Below are positions 35,560 through 44,510 of a stretch of DNA of 64,000 bases, in pieces. Each line of letters starts with the position of its first letter. The first letter of the stretch is position 1. The DNA is from Malania oleifera. Taxonomy: Eukaryota > Streptophyta > Magnoliopsida > Santalales > Ximeniaceae. The notes under the pieces were generated by a model, which was not told the origin of the DNA, made no database searches, and worked only from the letters and a program-made list of their open reading frames with translations. The translations under genes and the position numbers were made by a program. The stretch spans positions 58,668,346-58,732,345 of the forward strand of contig NC_080420.1 of the NCBI RefSeq assembly GCF_029873635.1. The letters run 5' to 3'.

Positions 35560-36180
35560 TCAGGCATGAAGACCAACTGAAGTTGAACACAACTTCAGTT
35601 TCTCTGTAGTCACCACCTTCCTGTCTGCTCGATTCCTGCGGACTAATCTGATGGTTGTCAGTTTCACAATTGGTGCAAAGATGTTGGTGTAGTCAATCCT
35701 TTCCTTCTGTTCGAAGCCTTTGACTACCAACCGAAGCTTGTACCTTCTGGAGCCGTTATGCTCCTTTTTGATTTTGTACACCCACTTATTGTGAAGGCCT
35801 TTGGGCAACTCAACTAGTTCCCACGTTCTGTTGGAGGTGAGGAACTTCATCTCATCCTTCATTGCAAGCTCCCACTTGCTCGTATCTTCCACCTGACATG
35901 CTTCATCATAGCATTTGGGCTCTCCTCCATCTGTAGGAAGTAAGTAATCAATATACCTTTTGTTTGGTACATGAGACCGAGTAGATCTCTTAAGCTCCGG
36001 AGCTGGAGTAGGAGGTGGTGGTGCGACAATATACTCCACTAGTTCCTCCACCTGAGGATTCTTAGCATTCTGTTGTTGTGTCCCGACACATTCTGAGTGG
36101 ACTAGTTCTAGTCTCTTCTTCTTTGGGGCATGGGTGTTTATCTAGAAACTGACCCTCTTCTATTTCCCGACTATACAATC
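35560..36180 (-). pseudogene. Copia RT N-terminal fragment with integrase deleted
   Basis: The frame reads [17 protein letters not shown], then [48 protein letters not shown] and [15 protein letters not shown], the usual entry into copia RT. It then leaves the RT pattern, so the catalytic YVDD region is lost. On the upstream side only a few integrase-start words ([10 protein letters not shown]) precede the linker, so the integrase core has been deleted. Confidence 0.8.
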
Positions 36181-36702
36181 CTCACACATGTCAATCTATA
36201 CTGACTGTAGACCACTCAATTTTCCCTTTGAGTGCATCACCTTGAGTCCCTTCTTGCTCATGTGACCGAGTCGTTGGTGCCAGATGTTGTTGTCATCATT
36301 TCTTGCAGCAACTGAAATAAACATGGAGGCATTGGAGGTTAGAAAAAGTGTTCCGCTTTTCTTACTTCGCGCAATCGTTAGTACACCCTTTGAAACTTTC
36401 CATTCATCGCCAATGAATTTCATCGTGTATCCCTCATCTACCAGCTGATCAACTGAGATCAAATTCTTTCTCAGGTCTGGAATATATCTGACATCCTTCA
36501 GCTTCCATATTGACTCGTTTATATTGATCTTTACAACTTCCTTGCCGATTATGTCGCAAGGTTGATCGTTACCAAGGTACGCCTTACCAAAATTACCTGA
36601 TGTGTACTCCTCTAGGCAATCTCTATAGCAAGTGGCATGAAATAAAACTTTGGAGTCTAAGACCCAAGACTCCTGCTTGCTCTTCAAAAAGCATATCAAC
36701 AA
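36181..36702 (-). pseudogene. Copia protease and GAG-pre-integrase domain
   Basis: The frame reads SWVLDSKVLFHATCYRD, then DVRYIPDLRKNLISVDQL and NIWHQRLGHMSKKGLKVM. The GAG-pre-integrase zinc-binding words (WHQRLGHMS) are intact. The protease active site, normally D-S-G-A, reads D-S-K, so the catalytic glycine is lost. Protease would cleave the polyprotein; this copy should be inactive. Confidence 0.85.
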
Positions 36703-37540
36703 CTCATCATTTTCAGAAGCAATATTTGCTTCTGCCTTTGCCCTCGTCTCGTATTCTTTCTTCTGACTTCTGCACTGATTTTTGTAATAACCAGTTTTTT
36801 CACAGTTCCAGCACTCAATAACTTTTGTGCTCTAGGAACCTGTGTCTTGAGAACCTCTGGGTTTTTTGGATTTAGACTGCCTGGGTCTAGATTTGCTGCA
36901 GTTATTTGATCGTTCATGCCTGTTTCCTCTACCTCGACTCTCCATGTTCAAGGCTGAACTCGAAGTGGAGTCATGGTTCAACTGCATTCTGATTTCCTCC
37001 GTCAAAAACATGCTGACGACCTCATCGTATACAAGCTTCAATTTTCCTTTGGAGCTACTGATAGTAGTAACAACACCATTCTAACTTTCGAGCAACTGAC
37101 TGAGAATTAGCAGGGCACGAATCTCATTATCAAATGTTATCCTAACTAAGGAGAGTTGATCCAATAACTCATTGAAATTATTCAAATGTCTGCTGAAACT
37201 CTCACTTGTAGACATGCTCATTGTAAACAGTATTTTTATGAGATGTACCTTATTTACGGCTAAGGGCTGCTCATACATATTAGAGAGTGCATCCATCAGA
37301 GACTTGGTGGATGATATATGCATGATATTGAACGTCACAGACTTTGACAACGTCATTCTGATGGCTCCGAGAGCTCTTCGATCAAGCAACTCTCACTCGT
37401 CCTCATTCATGAATGTTGGCTTACCCTTCAATGGTAAGTGCAATTCCTTTCTAAACAAATAATCTTCTATCTGCATCTTTCAGAAATCGAAATTGTTGCC
37501 ATTGAACATTTCGATTTTTGAGCTCTTTTCGTTTGACATC
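36703..37540 (-). pseudogene. Copia gag remnant with zinc knuckle
   Basis: Minus-strand segments show HLNNFNELLDQL and DNEIRALLILSQLLES, then ALNMESRGRGNRHERS. The CCHC knuckle appears as CWNCEKTGYYKNQC, with Tyr in the usual His place. The 37081-37389 frame carries ALGAIRMTLSKSVTFNI and STKSLMDALSNMYEQP, standard for copia UBN2-type Gag. At least one stop (near 37082) and frame changes break it. Confidence 0.8.
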
Positions 37541-37708
37541 TCGATTCACTGATCTAGAGATGGAATTAGCTCAAATGGATAGCGTGGTTGGATTCAGAAT
37601 GATCTAAAACCTTAGAAATGGTTCAACTCGCTCGAAAAATATACCCAAAACGACTCCGAAAAGCTCGTTCAAAGTTTAGGTCAAACCTTGTCAAACTTGG
37701 TCAACTCT

Positions 37709-37907
37709 ACTAACGTGGCAGGCTGATGTGGCAGGTGTTGACGTGGCCAAAGAATGCTAACATAGCGGGGATGTTGACGTGGCACACCCCTGCTGGGGTG
37801 GCCAGGATGCTAATGTGGCAATGGTGTCCACCTGCTGACGTGGCAATGGGGTCCACTTACTAACGTGGCTGCTGACCAGTCAATGGGGCTCAACTGACGT
37901 GGCGGCT
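37709..37907 (+). repeat. Array of TGACGTGGC-like units in copia B leader
   Basis: Six exact ACGTGGC words and several near ones (tgatgtggc, taatgtggc, taacatagc) occur in about 200 bases, in taacgtggc or tgacgtggc contexts. One more copy sits beyond the inserted LTR at about 40038. On the element's sense strand they read GCCACGTCA. The array lies between PBS and gag. Confidence 0.75.
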
Positions 37908-38560
37908 GTGTCATGCTCCGAACCCAGAAATGGGACCCAGGGGTGAATTTGAGTAACCTAACATGTCTCTATATCAATTAAAACATACATGATACCACAT
38001 ACAAAGAGGGTCCGACCCCGTAGGGTGAGCGGATGCCCTACCATCATACATACAGTCGTCTATACTCATCAAAATATGTAGCGAAATACAGTCTTTCTAT
38101 ACATAACTGTACCATACCAGAGTCTATACCATACGAGAATATACATCTCTATGAACACCATACATACTACGGGCGTCTACAAAATCCATCACGACAACCC
38201 GGTTATAAAAACTCGTACCTATTAGGCACTAGTAGTAGCTAAACAACACCCCTCGCTTTCAGATGCTAGGATGCTTGTTTCGACTACCCGAAAGACCTAG
38301 AAAACATTTGTATATATTCAGGGTGAGACACCTCTCAGTAAGGGAGAAAACAGGTTATATAAGTGTGTGGCATACCAGTGTCATTTTACATACTTCATAA
38401 CACTATGCATACGATACAATTGAAACAATTCGTACAGTTTCAAAATAGTTCCATACATTTCCATACAGTTCCAGTATTTTCACAAAAACCATTCCAGTTC
38501 ATATGATACCCAAACACATACATACAAACATACATACGGTTAGTGTCGTCACACTAGTTC

Positions 38561-38870
38561 GCAACTACACCAGGTCACCTCATCTCACAGTGATTACATT
38601 GCTACATACGCAACTAAGCTGCGACGATCAAGGCCCAATGGTGAATCCATTACTACATACGCAACTACACAAGGTCACCTAGTCTCACAATGATTACATT
38701 TCTACACATACAACTGCGAAGATCTACGACTCAGGCCCAATAGTGAATCCATTGCTACATACGCAACTACACAAGGTCACCTAGTCTCACCCAGATTACA
38801 TTGCCACGTGCCAAACTATGCTGCGACGACCTAAGCCCACATTGAATCCAATGCCACATACGGTGTAGAT
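38561..38870 (+). repeat. Three ~100-bp tandem units in Tekay solo LTR
   Basis: gcaactacac followed by aggtcacc recurs at 38561, 38661 and 38763. Each unit carries a gattacatt word and a ccca..gtgaatcca word in the same order. Confidence 0.8.
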
Positions 38871-39745
38871 CACACCCACCGGTGACCAGCCAGAACTTAC
38901 TGGTGATATTTCACACCCCGGATATAGAGCCGGCCACTCTCGCCACGGTAACTACCTGATACCTGGTTGTTTTACAAGTCCCTGGAATCATTTTGGAACT
39001 CACGTTCCTATACATTTCAGCGTACAGTAATTAGCCTTCACATAACTGTTTCATAAATATCTGAAACAAAATACGTACATACAAACATACCACACTTATT
39101 TGGTTTACGGCAAATCATATCGTTTACAAATTCAAGTATACAGCTTATGCAAATATGGATTACGGTCACCTCAATAATACAATTTATACAAGACAAACAG
39201 TTTTCCAAACAAAATAGAGATGATACTCGAAATCCCCAATTTTCCCAAAAAACTGTAACCCAAAAACCTCGTGTTTTTACATGATAGATTTCCCTAAATA
39301 AGTAGACAAAACATACATATGATCATAGCCTATAGGCTTACCAATCCCGATTTCAAAAATAGACTGATATAAATAGAATCCCCTTACCTTAACCCGAAAA
39401 CCAATTACGAACTTTACGGTCCTCAAAACTACGAACCGAGACACCAAAACCTACAAACCATAGTACAAAACATACTTACAATCTGTACTACTATACATAT
39501 ACCAAATCAGAATTGAAAACCGAGTCTTACCTCGATTTTGGCCCGAAACCCAAAATCCTTTGAAACGAGATTCCAATCCAGTAGAAACGTAGAGAATCAT
39601 TCACTGATCCTCGCAGTATCGTTGGATTCATGAATCCGGCAACGAATGACAAAGAAACCTAGAGAGAGAGTGTGTAGGGAGAGTTTTAGAGAGAGAAAAA
39701 GAGAGCTTTTCCAAAACTTAGCCAAGAAGCAAACCCCCAAAAGAT

Positions 39746-39970
39746 CTTTTATAAGCCTTTGACTCGAAGGATTTCGTCGACGAAGTGGTGTCCTTGTCAA
39801 TGAGGTCTTCAAGGATTTCATCAACGAGGCAACGATTTCGTCGATGAATCTTGATATTTAAATTTCCTGAACCTCTCGGCTTTTCCTCGTTGACGAACCT
39901 CTAAATTTCATCGACGAAAAGTCTTCTACCTTCGTTGACAAATTATAGCCTCATCGACGAAGTCTGTAGA
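39746..39970 (-). promoter_or_regulatory. TATA box and TCGTCGACGA array of solo LTR
   Basis: TATAAAAG on the minus strand at 39746-39754. Upstream lie about nine imperfect units, such as tttcgtcgacgaa, tttcatcaacgag, tttcgtcgatgaa, ctcgttgacgaa and tcatcgacgaag. It has the same layout as 10123-10335. Confidence 0.6.
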
Positions 39971-40429
39971 AGTCCATTTTTTACAAAATTAACCCATACA
40001 CCACGATTCAGGTTCTTACAGGCTAACTCAGCGCCGCTGACGTGGCCAATTTCAATACGACGGGTCAAATATGAGTCAAGGACCGATTCTTAGGTTGATC
40101 CGATCTGAGAGAGTCTCTAAGTCGGGTCAAGTTTTTACTGGGTCGAGTTGAGGCAGTCCAGGCGAGGAAGAAGCGTGCAATGCATGGGGCGTGTGAGCAA
40201 CTAGTCACTGGCGCGTGACTGGCGCGTGTCGAAGCATCTTGTTCCGATGAGGCACGTGTGGTTTTGTCCTGGCTCTTTCGAGCTTTGGATTGCACGATTG
40301 GCTTCGTCTCGGTGAGTTGAATGTGATGGTGGCCTCAAAACTTAATTTTGAGCCACTGGATAGAGCTCTGATTTTGGGATCACTTCTGATCTGGCTTTTC
40401 TGCTCCAACTGGTTTATGATACCACTTGT

Positions 40430-41290
40430 TAGGACCCATACCTTCTTGGAATGGTCGTCAATAAAAGTGACGAAATAGGATTTCCCACCAATGAATGAAA
40501 ATGGACTCAGTCCCCAAACATCGGTGTGCACCAGCTATAATATTTCTTTCTTTGGAGTTCTGTCGAATGTCTAAAAGCTGACTCTTTTTTGTTTGTCAAG
40601 AATGCAACTTTCACATTGGTCAATATTAGCTAACTGGAGACGTAGTATCTTTCCCTTTGAGTTCATAATTTTCAAACCTTTCTCACTCATGTGACCGAGT
40701 CTCTGATGTCATAGGTTTGAATCTTCATTCCCTACAGCAACTGAAATTGACATGCAAGCATCTGAGGTCATATAAAGAGTACCAGTTTTCTTACCGCACA
40801 AGCATGTCATTACGTCTTGGGAAATTTTCCAACTATCGCCACAGAAGGTTGTAGTGTAACCTTCACTTGCAAGTTGTCCAAAAGATATTATATTTTTCTT
40901 GAGATCAAGGATATATCTTACATCAGTCAAACTCCAAGTGGTACCTATCAAATTTATTTTTTCTTCTCCTTTTCCTGCAATTTCACAAAGTTTGTCATCA
41001 CCAAGATAAACATTGCCAAGATTACCGGGTACATACCTGTTAAGCATTTATTTGTTGCCTATTGCATGAAACGAGGCTCCAGAGTCTAATACCCAAGACT
41101 CTCCCTTCCTTGAAGAGAGCATAATAGTGAATCTTTATCTTGAAGAAGAAGATGACATTTTCTTAGGTTTTATTTTCTGGCTCATCTTCAAGGACGGCAT
41201 GATTTGTAGTGGCAATCTGCACAATTCCAACACTCGATCTGCATTTTGTTCTGAGTGTTGCTGGAATTTAACAAGGCTTGGAATTTGGAC
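40430..41290 (-). pseudogene. Second copia remnant: gag end, protease, GAG-pre-integrase, integrase start
   Basis: Minus-strand words in order are a damaged knuckle (CWNC then CHYKSC, near 41205-41250), ESWVLDSGASFHA (protease with intact D-S-G), and a stop. Then DVRYILDLKKNIISFGQLASEGY and the integrase start MHTDVWGLSPFSFIGGKSYFVTFIDDHSKKVWV. Typical copia integrase then runs on, but here the frame passes straight into the PBS and leader of element B at 40430. It is diverged from element B in the matching domains, so it is a separate copy. Confidence 0.8.
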
Positions 41291-41736
41291 CGTCTACTTC
41301 TGATCTCCATGGTTTTGATTTCTATGTAATATCTACCCCTGCGTCAGTTTCTACCTTGGTGACCAAGGCTAGCCTTGGAGGTTAAAAGTTGGCTTTTAGG
41401 GTTTCAGTTATCTTGTCGTGAAGTCAATCACTTCTTCCAAATCAAGGTTTCCTTACCAATAAACAATGTTTGGTGGCAAGGACTATCAAAGGAAGGTTGT
41501 AGAGATTCCAGGAAAGAAGTGGTTTACTCTTCTTTTCAACTTTTACACCAAGACTTTTAGCTGGAGTCATAATCTTGTGGTTGCATCATTTATGTGATCA
41601 ATATATTTATCCCTTCTTCCATTTTAGTGATTAGAGTTCTTCTTAAAAAATAAGCTTGTTGTTAGAGGATTTTGAATGATCTCTGGTTCCAATTATTCCA
41701 TAAACTCAAAGGTGATGATTATCTAAAATAGAATAT
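41291..41736. other. Sequence between copia remnant and gap
   Basis: Expected to be copia gag if colinear, but no convincing Gag words were read. A plus-strand open frame at 41375-41560 has no recognised motif. Confidence 0.4.
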
Positions 41737-41836
41737 NNNNNNNNNNNNNNNNNNNNNNNNNNNNNNNNNNNNNNNNNNNNNNNNNNNNNNNNNNNNNNNN
41801 NNNNNNNNNNNNNNNNNNNNNNNNNNNNNNNNNNNN
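41737..41836. other. Assembly gap, exactly 100 N
   Basis: A run of exactly 100 N, the usual placeholder for a gap of unknown size. It falls inside the 3' LTR of a Tat-type element, of which about 2.4 kb is unaccounted for. Confidence 0.99.
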
Positions 41837-42835
41837 TTTGCAGCGAGTCTGGCGCAGGAGAAGCGGACGGCGACAATGGTCGATGCAGTGTGGTGTGGAG
41901 GATGGCTGCGCGATTGAGAGAGCCAAGGAGTGAGGCAGGGAAGGGAGGTCTTGCCTTGGCTGGATGGAAATGAACAGGAAGAGAAAAGAAGAAGAAGGAA
42001 AAAAAAATTCTTGGCTTGCTCTCCGTGTGCTGTGCAGCGCCCCCCCCCCTCTTTGGCTCGGCTGAAAGAGCCATAAATAGGCTCTCCACTTTTTTAACAA
42101 CCCTAAGACCCACATTCCATCAATAATAATAAGAATATAATTAATAAGAAAAGATATGAATTAAATATAATAATAATAATAATTAATACTAATAATAAAT
42201 AATAATAATTATGAGATAAAACAATGGTTAAGAGAATAGTAGAATAATACTAAGACGAATAATAATAAGAAGAAGAAGAATAATAAGTAATATAGAATAA
42301 CAAGAAGCATAAAGTAAGATAATAAAATAATTATAATCGATAGTTAAAAATAATAAACGGATAATAGAATAATAATAATTAATAATAAAATTATTAATTT
42401 AAAAAATATAATAATAATAATATAATAATGATAAATAAAAATACTAAAGATAATAATGATAGCAAACTAAAATAGTAATAGAATAATAATAATAATAGTA
42501 AATATAATTAATCATGCTACTAATAATAATATAGTAAAAGTAATAATGGATAATAAAGAATAACAATATGAAAATAAGGGTAATTAATAATAACAGTAAT
42601 AATAATAATTAATAACAAGAATAATAAGAATCAGAATAATAATAAGAGTAATGCAAGGAAAATATAAAGAAAATTAGAAAAATAAGGAATAATAATAATA
42701 AGTAATAATAATAATAATAAGAGGAATAAAAAGAATCACCGAATGGCCATAATAATACCCAAATTAGTATAAGAGTAGAAAAAAAAGAAGGAGAGAAGAA
42801 TTCGGGGCTATGGGCTAAAAACTGGGGTGGTTGAT
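41837..42835 (-). mobile_element. 3' LTR fragment of Tat-type element
   Basis: It matches 51838-52722 by shared words: cagcgagtctgg, gaggatggctg, ggtcttgccttggctgga, ttcttggcttgctctccgtg and tttggctcggctgaaagagcc, then an AAT-rich tract and a final ctaaaaactggggtg. It has many more small insertions and a much less regular AAT tract than the 5' LTR. Frames read across it and the gap are not genes. Confidence 0.7.
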
Positions 42836-43019
42836 TGGGCTTTTGTCTATAGTAGCTGCACCCCCCTGGTGTCTTGGGGCTGTTGGTTGTCGATAGCTGC
42901 ACCCTTTGTAGGATTCGTCTCTTCAAGTAAATAAAAAGTTCGAAAAGGAACCTCCTACGTTCTTTGTAGCAAAAGTTTGAAAAGATTAAAGACGCTTGCT
43001 TTTGGACCAGGACCCAATG

Positions 43020-44510
43020 CCATCAAAAGTGACCCACAATGTGGTCATCAAAAACGCCCATGTGAAGGTCACCAGAGTTGACCGTGAGGACCGACAAAAG
43101 GGTTAATGGAGTGGACCGCGGAAGGAGGGCCAAAAAAGAGGCCACAAAGGCGTCAATAAGCGTGGTGATTGGGACGCCAAAGTACAAAGGGGCCAATAAT
43201 GAGGGGGACGCGATAAGGGTCCCAGGTGGGATTGGGGATCGCGACTAAGGGTCAATAAGAATGGGACGCGAAGGGTCAAAGAAGGTGGGGAGACCGCAAA
43301 GGGTCAATTAAAGTCTGGGACGGGAAGGATCAGAGAAAAGTGGGACCGCGATGAGGGTCAATAAGAATGCGACCGCAATGCGGTCAATTAAGAGTGGGAC
43401 GCGAAGGGTCATTAAGGTCGGGGTGGGGAGATGAAGGGTCAATAAGAGTGAGACCGCAAAGTGTTATTAGGTCGGACCGTTGATGGGCTGGGTCAATAAA
43501 ATAATAAGTGGACCGCGAGTGGGTCCATAAGAGTGGACTTGCGATGGGTTAGTAAGAATGGACCTCGATTGGGTCAATAAAAGTGGGACCAGCGACGCGA
43601 CGGGTTAAGGGTTAATAAGGTTCGGTACCGCGCTGGGTCAATAAGGTTGGACCACGAAGGTCAATAAGCGTGGACCGCGAGGGGTCAATAAAAGATGGCG
43701 ACCGCGCGAAGGGTTACTAAGGTCGGACCGCGATGGGTCAATAAGGGTGGGAACGCGAAGGGTCAAGGGTCAATAAGAGTGGACCGCGATGGGTATAAAA
43801 GTGGACCGCGGTTGAGTCACATAAAAGTGGAACTCGGACCGCGATGGGTTAATAAGGCGGACCGCGATGGGTCCAATAAGGTGGACTGCGACGGGTACAA
43901 TGAGTGGAGACCGCAATGCGCTCAATAAGATGGGACCACGAGGGTCAAATAAGAGTGGGGGACTGCGAAGGGTCAATAAGGTGGGACCGTGAAGGGTCAA
44001 TAAGAGTGAGACCGCGAAGGGTTAAAAGATAGGACGCGATGCGTCAATAAGTGGACCGCGATGGGTCAATAAGAGTGGACGCGATGGGTAAATGGGTACT
44101 AAGAGGTGCTGGGAACGCGAATTGATTAGGTCAATAAAAGTGAGACGCGAAAGGGTTAATAAGGTGTCGGACAGTTGATGTGGTGTCAATAAGGTGGGAC
44201 GCGAAGCGGTCAATAAGAGTGGGACCGCGAGGGGTTAATAAGAGTGGAGCAATGGTCAATAATAAAGGTGCTGAACCGCAAGGGTTACTAAAGCATGGAA
44301 CGAGATGGGCAATAATAAAGTGGAACGCGAAGGGTTATAAGTGGCAGCCGTGACCGGGTCAAATAGGTGGGACCGCGAAGGGTCAATAAGCGTGGACGCG
44401 ACAGGGTCAATAAAAAGGGGACTATGTAGGTCAATAAGGTGTGGACCGCGACAGGGTCATAAGGTAGGGACAGCCAAGGGTCAATACGAATGAATAAGAT
44501 GATCAAAATA
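43020..44510 (-). repeat. Degenerate ~24-bp minisatellite, ~1.5 kb
   Basis: The unit is about gggtcaataagagtgg followed by gaccgcgaa or gaccgcgat, repeated several dozen times with frequent one-base insertions, deletions and substitutions. It lies just upstream, in transcript sense, of the 3' LTR, the place where Tat/Ogre elements often carry tandem repeats. Frames seen here in either strand only reflect the repeat. Confidence 0.85.

Larger units (their letters stand above)
37909..40020 (-). mobile_element. Tekay-type solo LTR (2.11 kb) inside copia B leader
   Basis: The plus strand runs from tgtcatgctccg to ggttcttaca. Flanks are ggctg (37904-37908) and ggcta (40021-40025), a 5-bp duplication with one mismatch. 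The copia leader continues seamlessly when it is removed. It has a TATA motif (minus TATAAAAG, 39746-39754) with a TCGTCGACGA-like array upstream at 39772-39965. Confidence 0.8.
35110..40430 (-). mobile_element. Copia element B, internally deleted, 5' LTR missing
   Basis: Minus-strand order is PBS (40411-40428), leader, gag, protease/GAG-pre-integrase, fragment of RT, polypurine tract and 3' LTR. A Tekay solo LTR (37909-40020) sits in the leader. The integrase core and most of RT and RNase H are absent. No 5' LTR precedes the PBS; instead an integrase fragment of another copia copy abuts it. Confidence 0.75.

Noticed and set aside
41706..42115. Two ~130-codon frames spanning the N gap
   Set aside because: The codons across the Ns are unknown and the remainder is LTR sequence.
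43695..44506. Frames with repeated Arg-Asp-Gly or Thr-Leu-Arg-Gly-Pro products
   Set aside because: They are translations of the 24-bp minisatellite in arbitrary frames.
43020..44510. Possible CRISPR-like or satellite array
   Set aside because: Units are contiguous with no distinct spacers, and the setting is a plant retroelement.
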